From contig CALYLO010000012.1 of the NCBI GenBank assembly GCA_944800085.1, positions 62,001 to 126,000 on the forward strand: a stretch of DNA of 64,000 nt. Reading direction: 5' to 3'. The stretch's first letter is position 1; each line of letters begins with the position of its first letter. The translations under genes and the position numbers were made by a program. Under the pieces are notes generated by a model. It made no database searches and was not told the DNA's origin. It was given only the letters and a program-made list of their open reading frames with translations. Positions 14,343 through 23,297 of the stretch are shown here, one piece after another. The DNA is from Paenibacillus melissococcoides (lineage in GTDB: Bacteria; Bacillota; Bacilli; Paenibacillales; Paenibacillaceae).

Positions 14343-16116
14343 TTGGGATGATCTCCATCCGACTCATCGCTATGCCGCCGAGGTGGTGTTAGGGCTGCGG
14401 ATGAGCTGCGAGATGGAGCGTCTTGCATGCCAGCGGCATCTGGATGACTTGCAGCACCAAGCAACGCCGGACTTTCCGTATGTCTTTGATGAGAGCCGCG
14501 CTGATCGGGTGTTTGATTGGTTCGAACGCTGCTGCCGGCACGTTCGTGGCGTGTTCAGCGGCCAGTTGATTGAGCTTCTCCCCTTCCAAAAGTTCGATAT
14601 GGGATGCGTCTACGGTTGGGTGCACATGGAGACCGGCCAGCGGCGGTTCCGCAAGGCTTTCCACCTCCGCGCTCGCGGTAATGTAAAATCTACCGAGATG
14701 AGCGGGCTCGCCTTGTACGGTATGTGTGGGGATTGCATCTATCCGCCAGGGGAGCCGGAGAAACGAAGATACGAACACAGTCCGGAAGTGGACTGCGCGG
14801 CGGTGGACAAGGGGCAGGCAAAGCGGGTATGGGGCGACGCTAGAGAGATGGGGATCAACAGCCCGGAAATCTCTAAGCGGCTGCGCATCCGAAGGGGATA
14901 CATTGAACACGCGACGCGCGGGGGACTGCTCAAGCCGCTCTCCAAGGACACCAAGAATAAGGACTCCGGTGCGCCGTGTCTGGTCGTTATCGACGAATAT
15001 CACGCACATCCGACATCCGAAATCCTTGATGTGTCATATTCCGGTTTTGGGAAACGTCTGCAGTCGCTAATGCAGATCATTAGTACTGCCGGCAAGGACG
15101 CGGAGAACAGCCCGTGCAAGAAGGAATATGACTTCCTGCGCAAAATGATGCGCGGCGAGGTCCCGATGCAGGAAACCTATTTTGTCATGATCCGGGAATT
15201 GGATGAAGGCGACGATCCGCACGACGAAGCGCTATGGCCGAAACCCAATCCTGTGCTGCAGGAGGATAACGATTACTCCGAAGAACTGCGACGCCAGATA
15301 AAAGCCGAGCACGATGAGGCGTTCGGTAGCGGAGATCCCGACAAAATTCGGGAGTGGCTGACCAAACGCGTAAACCTGTGGCAGAAAGATAGCGAAAATA
15401 AGTATATGTCAAGCCGACATATGGCGAAGTGGAAGTCCCTTGCGGTATCGCGAGAGGACTTTTTTGAGCTGGTACAAGGTTGGGAGACATGGAGCGGTCT
15501 GGATTTGTCTAAAACTACGGATCTGACCGCTGTTGGGTATGTGTTCAGGCTGCCTGATGGGCGTTTTGCGGTCACAGCACACGGATTTATGCCAGCGGAG
15601 CGGGCAAAACAGCATGAGCACAGTGACCGAGTGCCTTACCGCCAATGGGCGAATGAGGATTGGTGTACGCTGACCCCCGGCGAGGTCGTGGATTATGGCT
15701 TTATTCGGTCACATATGGAGCGGATGGAGCGGGAGCATCAGTGGTTTGTCAAAGAGGTTTGTTATGACCCGTACAATGCCACTCATTTCACACAGCAGCT
15801 TGAGGCGGAGGGATACGAGCGGGTGGAAATCCGGCAGGGCGTCCAAACGCTCTCGGAGCCGACGAAATTTTTCCGCGAATTAGTGCTTAAAGGGCTGATA
15901 GTCCACGATGGCAGCCCGTTGTTGACATGGTGTTTATCAAACGCTATAGAAGTCATCGACAATAACGGAAATATCAAGCTGTCCAAAAAGCATAAGGACG
16001 ACAGCCAGCGCATTGACCTCATTGCTGCGATCATCAACGCAATGGTGCGTGCGATGATTGGCGACGGCCGGATCGACCTCAATGCCCACATCATGGATGA
16101 TGACTTCTCGTTCTAG
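14323..16116 (+). CDS. Terminase large subunit
   Basis: Packaging ATPase and nuclease, 597 aa. The ATPase has an atypical Walker A, RARGNVKS (116-123), and Walker B VVIDE (221-225) followed by YHAH. The RNase H-like nuclease begins with GLDLSKTTDLTAVGY, first metal aspartate D394. It overlaps the small subunit gene. Terminase_1-type, as in HK97-like head assembly, which fits the portal, protease and capsid genes that follow. Confidence 0.95.
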   Translation: MPNSSINWDDLHPTHRYAAEVVLGLRMSCEMERLACQRHLDDLQHQATPDFPYVFDESRADRVFDWFERCCRHVRGVFSGQLIELLPFQKFDMGCVYGWVHMETGQRRFRKAFHLRARGNVKSTEMSGLALYGMCGDCIYPPGEPEKRRYEHSPEVDCAAVDKGQAKRVWGDAREMGINSPEISKRLRIRRGYIEHATRGGLLKPLSKDTKNKDSGAPCLVVIDEYHAHPTSEILDVSYSGFGKRLQSLMQIISTAGKDAENSPCKKEYDFLRKMMRGEVPMQETYFVMIRELDEGDDPHDEALWPKPNPVLQEDNDYSEELRRQIKAEHDEAFGSGDPDKIREWLTKRVNLWQKDSENKYMSSRHMAKWKSLAVSREDFFELVQGWETWSGLDLSKTTDLTAVGYVFRLPDGRFAVTAHGFMPAERAKQHEHSDRVPYRQWANEDWCTLTPGEVVDYGFIRSHMERMEREHQWFVKEVCYDPYNATHFTQQLEAEGYERVEIRQGVQTLSEPTKFFRELVLKGLIVHDGSPLLTWCLSNAIEVIDNNGNIKLSKKHKDDSQRIDLIAAIINAMVRAMIGDGRIDLNAHIMDDDFSF

Positions 16117-16174
16117 GAAGGGGGTGAACGAATTGAGAAGATTGTTCCGGCGATGGAGGTAATGGCGGTCTGAT

Positions 16175-17413
16175 TTGGGAGTGAACGATTCGCTGCTGAA
16201 TCCGAAACAGTGGTTTCTGGACTTTTTCGGGTCATCCAATACGGCCAGCGGGGAGCGGATCACCAATGACAAAGCGTTGCTGAACAGCAACGTTTACACT
16301 TGTGCATCCATTTTGGGCGGGGATGTTGGCAAATTGCCGCTGCAGGTGTTTAAGCAGCGGGGGAATGGCATCGAAAAGGACACTTCTCACCCGGTTTCCC
16401 GGCTATTGGGCATTCGCCCGAACCCATACATGAGTGCGTATACGTTCAAAGAACTGATGCAGGTACATGTAACGGTGTGGGGCAATGCCTATGCGAACAT
16501 CGAGTGGGAGACAAGCGGGCCGCATAATGGACGCCCCAAGGCACTTTGGCCGCTGGATCCCTCGAAAACAGACGTACAGGTAGATGTCATCACAGGCGAG
16601 GTGTGGTACGTCACCACCCTGCCAAGCGGAGAAATGCGAAAACTACGCCATACGGACGTGCTCCACTTTAAGGCGATCAGCAAAAGTGGGCTCAAGGGTA
16701 TCACGCCTATATCGGTTATCCGCGAGGAACTCGGCGTGCAGCAGGCACAGCGCAAGTTTTTAGGGTCATTTTACTCCAACGGGACTGCAACGCGCGGGAT
16801 TTTGCGGCTGCCGGCAGGCGTTGCTTTGGACAAGCCGGCGAAGGACAAGGCCCGCGACGAGTGGCAAAAAGCAAACAGCGGGCTAAACAATGCACACCGG
16901 ATCGCTATTCTTGACGCCGGTATGGAGTATCAGAACCTTGGAATGCCGCTCAATGACGCCCAATTTATCGAAACCTCCAAGTTCGGCATCGCCGAGGTAG
17001 CGAAAATATACAAAGTTCCGGGCTATAAGCTCGGACTTACTGACGTCAAGTATTCAAACATGGAAAATCAGTCCTTGGAATACGTAAAAAGCACGTTACA
17101 GCCAATCATGACCAACTGGGAGCAGGAAATTAACTACAAACTGTTTACGGAAGCAGAGCGGCGACGATATTACGTCAAATTCAACGTGTCCGGAGAGTTG
17201 CGCGGCGATAGCACGAGCCGAGCGGCATACTACGACAAGATGATCACGATGGGCGTATACAGTATCAACGAGGTCCGCGAGCTGGAGGAGCGGGACAACA
17301 TCGGCGAGATGGGCGACCGCCATTTTGTCAGCCTTAACTACGTGAGTTTGGACAAAATGGACCAGTATCAGGCACTGAAAGCGGGACTGAAATCCGGGAA
17401 AGGGGGTGAGTGA
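16175..17413 (+). CDS. Portal protein, HK97 family
   Basis: Forms the dodecameric DNA entry ring of the capsid. The 412-aa sequence has typical segments: VYTCASILGGDVGKLPLQVF, RPNPYMSAYTFKELMQVHV, GNAYANIEW and YSNMENQSLEYVKSTLQPIM. Start is a TTG at 16175 (GGAGG 12 bases upstream); a GTG at 16181 is an alternative. The 3' end overlaps the protease gene. Confidence 0.93.
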   Translation: MGVNDSLLNPKQWFLDFFGSSNTASGERITNDKALLNSNVYTCASILGGDVGKLPLQVFKQRGNGIEKDTSHPVSRLLGIRPNPYMSAYTFKELMQVHVTVWGNAYANIEWETSGPHNGRPKALWPLDPSKTDVQVDVITGEVWYVTTLPSGEMRKLRHTDVLHFKAISKSGLKGITPISVIREELGVQQAQRKFLGSFYSNGTATRGILRLPAGVALDKPAKDKARDEWQKANSGLNNAHRIAILDAGMEYQNLGMPLNDAQFIETSKFGIAEVAKIYKVPGYKLGLTDVKYSNMENQSLEYVKSTLQPIMTNWEQEINYKLFTEAERRRYYVKFNVSGELRGDSTSRAAYYDKMITMGVYSINEVRELEERDNIGEMGDRHFVSLNYVSLDKMDQYQALKAGLKSGKGGE

Positions 17414-18011
17414 TTTGGGTAAAAAAGAAATCCGGTACCTGCATGCGGACTCAATCGAGGTAAGGAGCGGAGAAGGAGAAGGCGATACGCTCGGCCTGGC
17501 CGGATATGTTGTAAAGTTTAACCAACGTAGTCATCTGATATGGGGAGAATTTTACGAACGTGTAGCCCAGGGGGCGTTTTTGCACAGTCTTTCCGAAAAC
17601 ACAATCAAAGCCCTATGGAATCACCGCAGCGACTTTGTGCTCGGCTCGACTAAAAACGGAACGCTGCGGCTGCATGAGGATAATATCGGCCTTAGATTCG
17701 AGATCGACTTACCCAACAATAGCTGGGGTAGAGATGCTTACGAATCTGTGCAGCGCGGCGACGTTGACGGCATGAGTTTCGGCTTCAATGTCCGCCGGGA
17801 CGCATGGCAGTACCTCAAAGAAGAGGATGTATTCGAGCGCACGCTGCTGGAAGTAAACTTGTTCGAGGTATCCCCTACGCCATTTCCGGCGTATCCGGAC
17901 AGCGAAGCCAGCCAGCGCAGCCTGGACGAGTTTGGAATCGTACCGAGAGAACGCCGAAAAATCGAAAAAGAAAAACTGTTGCTCGAACTGGACTTGTTGG
18001 CTATCGGCTGA
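17406..18011 (+). CDS. Prohead protease, HK97 family
   Basis: Serine protease that cleaves the capsid delta domain during head maturation. ALWNHRSDFVLGS carries the catalytic histidine and DGMSFGFNV the serine; NLFEVSPTPFPAYPDSEAS is the family C-terminal signature. 201 aa is standard. GTG 17406 is taken as the start; a TTG at 17415 preceded by AAGGGGGTGAG is equally plausible. Confidence 0.92.
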   Translation: MSDLGKKEIRYLHADSIEVRSGEGEGDTLGLAGYVVKFNQRSHLIWGEFYERVAQGAFLHSLSENTIKALWNHRSDFVLGSTKNGTLRLHEDNIGLRFEIDLPNNSWGRDAYESVQRGDVDGMSFGFNVRRDAWQYLKEEDVFERTLLEVNLFEVSPTPFPAYPDSEASQRSLDEFGIVPRERRKIEKEKLLLELDLLAIG

Positions 18012-18046
18012 TGAGTCTTTATTATTTCAATTAATGGAGGTACATC

Positions 18047-19203
18047 ATGGACGAAAAAGAACGCGAATTACGCCAGCAACTGGCGGCAAAATTGGATGAA
18101 GCCCGCAGCCTTGCGGCAGAGGGGAAATTGGACGAGGCCAGAGCGGCGAAGAATGAGGCGCAGGAACTGAGAAAACAGATCGACTTTCTGGCTGAACTCC
18201 GTGACACTGACACGCCAGTGGTAACCTCGCCTGTTCTTGAGCCAGAACACCGCGAACAGGACGACAAAGATAAGGCAGCGCAATACCGCAGCGCATTCCT
18301 TAAAGCGCTCCGTAACAAGCCGCTGAACGCGGAAGAGCGTGTTCTGATTGATGAGGGGATTGAGGAGATTCGTGCCGGAATGCAGGGCGATGTTGCTGAA
18401 GATGGTGGTTTGATTGTGCCTCAGGATATCAGCACGCAGATCAACGAGTTTAAACGTCAATTCGTATCACTGGAAACGTATGTTACGGTCGAGCCAGTTT
18501 CGACTCGAAGCGGGTCACGTGTCATTGAGAAAAACGCAGATATCACAGCGTTTACCGAAATTACCGAGTTGACCGACTTGACATGGACAACCCGAAATTT
18601 GCGTCCATCAAATACAACATCAAGGATCGGGGCGGAATCCTGCCAATTAGTAACAGCCTGCTGCAGGATACGGATCAAAACCTGATGGCGTACATCGCAA
18701 AGTGGATCGCCAAAAAGTCTGTGGTTACGCGGAATAAGCTGATCCTTGCTCTGCTAGACAAGAAAACGAAGGTGCCAATTACCGGGGTTGATGACATTAA
18801 GCACGTGCTCAACGTGGACCTGGATCCGGCCATTAGCAACAACGCCATTATCCTGACTAACCAAGATGGGTTCCACTTTCTTGACATGCAAAAAGATAGC
18901 GAAGGTCGGGACTTACTGCAACCGAATCCAACGAATCCGACACAAAAAATGCTTAAAGGTAAGCCGATTGTCGTTGTGTCGAATCAATGGCTGCCAACCA
19001 TAGACAAAAAGGCCCCAATCATCATCGGCGACTTGAAAGAGGCGGTTGTACTGTTTGACCGACAACAATACTCTATTGCATCCACCAACGTCGGCGGTAA
19101 ATCATTTGCTCGTAACTCAACAGATGTCCGCGCTATTCAGCGCGAGGACGTGCAAGAGTTTGACATGGAGGCCGTTGTCTACGGTCAAATTGCCATCGCA
19201 TAG
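18047..19203 (+). pseudogene. Major capsid protein, HK97 family, frameshifted
   Basis: The first frame (18047-18577) encodes the coiled-coil delta scaffold (to about residue 70) and the start of the capsid domain through FTEITELTD. The family sequence continues as MDNPKFASIKYNIKDRGGIL in a different frame from 18583 to 19203. Between them lies TTGAC at 18578-18582, a repeat of TTGAC at 18569-18573; removing five bases, or restoring four lost ones, rejoins the frames to a normal product of about 384 aa. There is no slippery sequence, so this looks like a mutation (or assembly error) that would abolish capsid production rather than a programmed shift. Confidence 0.85.
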
Positions 19204-19214
19204 GAGGACTGAGC

Positions 19215-19601
19215 ATGTACACGACGCGCAATTACAAGGAGCCGGGCGGGCAACGATGGGTCATTGGAGGAGAATTGGCCCTGGAAGGCGAAGGCCGGAT
19301 CACGAAGGACGGCCAAGTAGTTTCTCTTGGTGGCGATGCTTCTCCCAGCCCCGCAGCGCCTGCCGGATTATCAGCCTATGAGATCGCAGTGGAGCAAGGT
19401 TTTGAGGGTAGTATAGATGAGTGGCTGGCTTCCCTTGTGGGGCCAGCTGGCGAAGCGGGGCGGCCGGGGGAGAAAGGCGAACCGGGAGCCAAAGGCCCTA
19501 AAGGTGAACCTGGATATCCAACCAAGGAACAATGGTACGAGTTGCTTGCCCGCGTGGCCGCACTAGAATCTGCCTTCGAAGCCCAGGGAGGCAAATCGTA
19601 A
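19215..19601 (+). CDS. Collagen-like head fibre protein
   Basis: A 128-aa probable capsid decoration fibre. N-terminal beta-rich domain, then SAYEIAVEQGFEGSIDEWLA, a common phage linker, nine Gly-X-Y repeats (GPAGEAGRPGEKGEPGAKGP), and a C-terminal helical trimerisation segment (WYELLARVAALESAFEAQ). AGGAGG precedes the ATG. Located between capsid and connector genes as in other phages with head fibres. Confidence 0.7.
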   Translation: MYTTRNYKEPGGQRWVIGGELALEGEGRITKDGQVVSLGGDASPSPAAPAGLSAYEIAVEQGFEGSIDEWLASLVGPAGEAGRPGEKGEPGAKGPKGEPGYPTKEQWYELLARVAALESAFEAQGGKS

Positions 19602-20158
19602 TGTTGACCACGCTCGAACGGCTCAAAGGGCTGCTGGGTCCGGAAGCGGAGACGTGGGGCGACGACATGCTGATGTTGCATATTGCGTCAGTATCCGCTG
19701 CCATCGAAAATTATTGCAAGCGGAATTTTAAGAAGCAGTTGTACACGGAGCGGGTCAGCGGGTACGCGTCATCCCGGTATATCAATTTGCGTAACTATCC
19801 GGTCCATCAAATCACACAGATTTCGGCCGTTTCTGATTATGACATTTTGGACGACGGCCGGCTCTATTGCCCTGCTGGCTGGCCAACAGGGGATCATAAC
19901 ATTGAGGTCAGTTATATCGGCGGGTACGTGCTGCCAAGCGACGCCATGCCGGACGAGCCGCGCACACTGCCGGAGCCGCTGGAGATTGCATGTCTTATGT
20001 ACGCTAAGTCTCTCTGTGAGCGTCAATTCATCCCGGTCGGTATCCAGAAAGAGCAATTAGGGGAGATGTCCGTTACCTATGCTCAACAACAGACGGATAA
20101 GGACATGCCTCCTGTAGTAACTGCGCTAATCACTCCTTATGTCGGGCGGTGGTACTGA
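19601..20158 (+). CDS. Head-tail connector protein (gp6-like)
   Basis: The 185-aa product begins LTTLERLKGLLGPEAETWGD and has the gp6-type motif ISAAIENYCKRNF-like (SVSAAIENYCKRNFKKQL) followed by NLRNYPVHQITQISAV, a beta-strand-rich adaptor domain. The ATG overlaps the preceding stop (TAATG). It would form the ring beneath the portal. Confidence 0.8.
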   Translation: MLTTLERLKGLLGPEAETWGDDMLMLHIASVSAAIENYCKRNFKKQLYTERVSGYASSRYINLRNYPVHQITQISAVSDYDILDDGRLYCPAGWPTGDHNIEVSYIGGYVLPSDAMPDEPRTLPEPLEIACLMYAKSLCERQFIPVGIQKEQLGEMSVTYAQQQTDKDMPPVVTALITPYVGRWY

Positions 20159-20673
20159 TAAAAATCAGGCTCAAAGTCAAAGAGGACCAGAAGCAATTTC
20201 GGAAGCATAAGCAGCAAGCGGAAAGACTCTCGCGATCCCGCGCCGAGGTTGGTTGGATAGGCGACCGAGAACAGGTTTTGAAAGCCATATTCAACGAGTA
20301 TGGGGCGAACATACCCGTTACCGACAAAATGAGAAAGAAACTGCTTACTTTGGGTGTTCATCTTCGGGATGACACCCATTTCATTTCTATTCCTGAGCGG
20401 CCATTTTTACGTGCGGGATATGACGCATACGAAGGGTCGCTTGCAAAGCTTATGCAATCTCTTGTCGGCCAAGCTTTAGCCGGTACAATCACGCCTGAGC
20501 GAGCGCTAGAACGTGCTGCAAAGGAACTCAAGAAGCACATTCAATCCCACATCGAAAAGGGCTCCTTCGTGCCCAATTCGGAGTTAACGCAAAAGCTCAA
20601 GGGCGGGAATCATCCTCTTATCGACGAGAAAAAACTGATGGATACCCTGGAATACGAGGTGCATATGAAATGA
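20149..20673 (+). CDS. Head-tail joining/neck protein
   Basis: A 174-aa protein; GWIGDREQVLKAIFNEYGA and IPERPFLRAGYDAYEGSLAK match the HK97 gp10-like/neck family seen at this location in Firmicute phages. GTG start overlapping the connector stop; the ribosome site is weak, so translation is probably coupled. Confidence 0.7.
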   Translation: MVLIKIRLKVKEDQKQFRKHKQQAERLSRSRAEVGWIGDREQVLKAIFNEYGANIPVTDKMRKKLLTLGVHLRDDTHFISIPERPFLRAGYDAYEGSLAKLMQSLVGQALAGTITPERALERAAKELKKHIQSHIEKGSFVPNSELTQKLKGGNHPLIDEKKLMDTLEYEVHMK

Positions 20674-21020
20674 ATCCAAGGCAATTTGAGGGACTTTTAC
20701 GTCGCTTTTCGAGGCCTTATCAGGTGGTTTTGAAAACGGAGGGGCACTTGGATAAATCCACGGGGGATTGGATTCCTGGTGGCGAACCGGAAACAGTCAC
20801 GGACTACGGGGCGATTGTCGCGCATCCGGCACAGACTGTGTTCCAATCAGGCGGCATGTACACCGTAAAGGACAGGCACTTGTATACGAAGCGCACAATA
20901 CCGGCTCAAACCGAAGTGCTGCATGGTGGGGAGAAATACAAGGTCCAGGCCGACAATGATTACGCCGGGTACACGACTGTAAACCGATACATTTTGAAGC
21001 GGGTGAGTGTACTTGATTGA
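20670..21020 (+). CDS. Head completion/minor structural protein
   Basis: A 116-aa beta-rich protein (DWIPGGEPETVTDYGAIVAH ... YTKRTIPAQTEVLHGGEKYK) in the position of the head-closure stopper. Overlaps the preceding gene by ATGA. Family assignment is by order and beta-barrel-like character, not by a clear motif. Confidence 0.6.
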   Translation: MNPRQFEGLLRRFSRPYQVVLKTEGHLDKSTGDWIPGGEPETVTDYGAIVAHPAQTVFQSGGMYTVKDRHLYTKRTIPAQTEVLHGGEKYKVQADNDYAGYTTVNRYILKRVSVLD

Positions 21021-21504
21021 TCATCAGAAAATCAAAGCGGCATTTGTTGGCCAATTGCATAAGCACCTTGGATTACCTGTTATCATGACGGATCAAGCAG
21101 CACCACAACCTTCATACCCGTTCATCGGATTTACTTTCGTTGCGCCATACGTTGACAAGTCGCCGTATGGTAACCACTTCATACAGGACGAGCATAGAAT
21201 CGAAAAGCTGGCTGCGGTAACCATCTCCATCACCTGCTATGCAAAGTCGAGTCAAGACGGTTACCGGATATCAGGACAGGCTCGGGACTGGTTTCAGGGT
21301 ATCGGGCGCAACCTGCTAAAGGATGCAGGCATTGTCGTCGTCAAGTTGGAAGCAACGACGGCGCGTGACACGCTGCTTACCTATGATTACGAGCGCAGGA
21401 TAGGCTTCGATGTGCATATGCGCATGGTGGATGTAATCGAATATGACGAAGACATGATCGAAAAAATCAAAATGAAGTCCAGCGGTATGATGTCAAGTCC
21501 CTGA
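21007..21504 (+). CDS. Phage neck terminator protein (LIC_12616-like)
   Basis: A 163-165-aa tail-terminator-type protein: SYPFIGFTFVAPY, HRIEKLAAVTISITCYAKS and YERRIGFDVHMRMVDVIEYD are typical. GTG at 21007 or TTG at 21013, the latter better spaced from GCGGGTGAG. In intact phages the sheath gene follows directly; here an IS110 element of about 1.6 kb intervenes. Confidence 0.75.
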   Translation: MYLIDHQKIKAAFVGQLHKHLGLPVIMTDQAAPQPSYPFIGFTFVAPYVDKSPYGNHFIQDEHRIEKLAAVTISITCYAKSSQDGYRISGQARDWFQGIGRNLLKDAGIVVVKLEATTARDTLLTYDYERRIGFDVHMRMVDVIEYDEDMIEKIKMKSSGMMSSP

Positions 21505-21645
21505 TTTATGAGAATTGGAAAATTTCCTTGGCGTGCAGCAGGATCAATCCCAAAAAAGGCATCACCAAACTAGACCCAGTCGAAAATTAAGTAAAATACC
21601 ATAATTTAACTGGGAATTAGAGAAGAAAATTCTTGAGCCAAGGCA

Positions 21646-22890
21646 TTATTGCTCTGTCGGCTTCACCTTCCTTCTGGGCGTATAGAGTTGGTCGTTGCGT
21701 AGCAGCACATCGACCAGACGCACAAGTTTTCTTGCCGTTAAGACGAGGGCACGTTTGTGTTGATGCTTAGGGACTTCATTGAATTTCTTCCGGTAATACT
21801 CCCCGAATTCCGGGTCGCGGTTTTTTACCGAGTTGGCAGCTTCAACTAGGTAATAGCGAAGGAATCGGTTGCCGGAACGAATGCGCTTTGTATCTTCCGC
21901 CTCGAAGGAGCCGGATTGGTGCTTGCGCCACGTCAGACCCGCATACTTGGCCAAGGCGGCTTGATCCGTGAAGCGGTCGATGTCGCCGATCTCGGCCAGG
22001 ATGCCTGCGGCATAGACCCGATCAATGCCCGGAATGGAACGGAGGCACTGGCTGCTGGAAATGCCGTCTAAAATGCGCTCAATCGCCTTGTCGAGCTCTT
22101 TAAGCTGACGCTGGATGCTCCGGATCGACTGAATTGAGGTGCCCAGCACCAAATCAATGGAATCCTCGACAACCTTCGAGAGGCGGTACGAGGCCCGAGC
22201 CGCCTTTTGAATACAGCGGGCGACGTGTTCGGGATCGGGGAAACGATTTCTCCCCTTGTCCTTTAGATAGTCAGCCAAATGGGCGACATCCATATTCCCC
22301 ATCTCATCCAGGCTATACTTTTCCGAGAGCATTTCCATGATGGCATGGCCGAACACGGAACTGTCCACTTCCGCGCGAAAAGCATTGCACTTATAGAACA
22401 GATTTTGCAAAAAGTATTGCTTCTCGCGGGTGAGGTTGTGTACGAGATGGAATCGCATGCGAGTGAGCCGCTGCAAGGCGATGTACTGTTCCTGCATCAC
22501 GATAGTCGTCGTGAGTCTGCCAAAACGCAGGCGGTCTGCAATGATCCAGGCATCGATGCGATCGGTTTTGTCCAGGTCGGCATAAGCGTCTTTGAATTTG
22601 TTAATCAGCTTCGGATTAATGGTGAACACCTTGGCATTCAATTGTTGAAGGGCCTCATCCTCATGCAAGTACATGGCTGGATGCCAGCTGTAGACGGATG
22701 TGGCTTCAAGCCCGATATGAACCTCAGAGCAGGCTGTCTTGACCGCAGCAGAAATGATGCGATCCCGCAAGTAAGAGGCGCCGTGCAGATTGTTGGTGGT
22801 CTTGAAGGTCTCCAGGGTGTCGCCATCCGATTTCATCAAACAGGCTTCCAGTTCTTCGTAACTGACGTCAATACCGACAAAAAGCTTCAA
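21646..22890 (-). CDS. IS110-family transposase (DEDD)
   Basis: RNA-guided recombinase of 414 aa. The RuvC-like DEDD domain shows FVGIDVSYEELEA (D8), LEATSVYSWHP and DKTDRIDAWIIADRL; the C-terminal Tnp domain has LRSIPGIDRVYAAGILAEIG and the serine-containing RIRSGNRFLRYYLVEAA. Both halves are intact, so the element may be active. AGGAGG precedes the ATG. The region upstream of the start folds like a bridge RNA. Confidence 0.93.
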   Translation of the reverse strand: MKLFVGIDVSYEELEACLMKSDGDTLETFKTTNNLHGASYLRDRIISAAVKTACSEVHIGLEATSVYSWHPAMYLHEDEALQQLNAKVFTINPKLINKFKDAYADLDKTDRIDAWIIADRLRFGRLTTTIVMQEQYIALQRLTRMRFHLVHNLTREKQYFLQNLFYKCNAFRAEVDSSVFGHAIMEMLSEKYSLDEMGNMDVAHLADYLKDKGRNRFPDPEHVARCIQKAARASYRLSKVVEDSIDLVLGTSIQSIRSIQRQLKELDKAIERILDGISSSQCLRSIPGIDRVYAAGILAEIGDIDRFTDQAALAKYAGLTWRKHQSGSFEAEDTKRIRSGNRFLRYYLVEAANSVKNRDPEFGEYYRKKFNEVPKHQHKRALVLTARKLVRLVDVLLRNDQLYTPRRKVKPTEQ

Positions 22891-22932
22891 GAGAATTCCT
22901 CCTTTCTATAAGGGATTCAGGGAACGGACTCT

Positions 22933-23169
22933 CCGGACTGTCTCCGGCGGACTCGCCGATCAATCACCCTCGCATATGAGAACACGCTTCGGTTCATGAG
23001 CTGCCCCGACGCTGCTACAGTCGGGCATGAGTTGCCGAAGGGAACAGCCAGCGGGTAAGAAGTGCAAGCGAGTACCGGAGAAACAGACTTAAAAAGTAGA
23101 TTGGACTACAGGAGTGAAACGAATTTCCCCGAATGGAACCCTAAGTTCCATTGTCCGGAGACATTCCGG
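22933..23169 (-). ncRNA. Putative bridge RNA of the IS110 element
   Basis: IS110 recombinases use a non-coding RNA with two loops that base-pair to target and donor DNA. On this segment CTTCGG (22987-22992) pairs with CCGAAG (23035-23040) and CCCGAC (23005-23010) with GTCGGG (23020-23025). They leave a large internal loop, 22993-23004 opposite 23026-23034, both sides containing CATGAG. This is the shape of a guide loop. CCGGACTGTCTCCGG (22933-22947) and CCGGAGACATTCCGG (23155-23169) match as a 14/15 inverted repeat that would close the whole RNA. Nine-tenths of 22891-23297 is otherwise without a gene. Confidence 0.6.
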
Positions 23170-23297
23170 AAAGTCCAGTCCCCATATTAATTTTCAATGT
23201 GCAAGCTGGAAATTTTGAAGGCATTCTATGTTCCTATAAAGGACTGGAAAAAGACTCAAAACTGCCTTTAGGAAATACTATACGAGGAGTGAGGCGG

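Larger units (their letters stand above)
21646..23169 (-). mobile_element. IS110-family insertion sequence
   Basis: Minimal extent: transposase gene plus the structured non-coding region upstream of it. IS110 elements lack long terminal inverted repeats and make no target duplication, so exact ends cannot be read here. They must lie within 21505-21645 on one side and 23170-23297 on the other. It separates the neck terminator from the sheath gene, in the opposite orientation to the operon. Confidence 0.8.

Noticed and set aside
16133..16162. Nine-codon reading frame (RRLFRRWR) between terminase and portal
   Set aside because: It has a plausible TTG and ribosome site but is too short and too basic to call without comparison.
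21505..21645. Short frame MRIGKFPWRAAGSIPKKASPN after the neck gene
   Set aside because: Only 21 codons, no ribosome site, and near the uncertain IS110 boundary.
23151..23297. N-terminal extension of the sheath protein
   Set aside because: It lies in IS-proximal sequence, lacks a ribosome site, and the family start matches the ATG at 23298.
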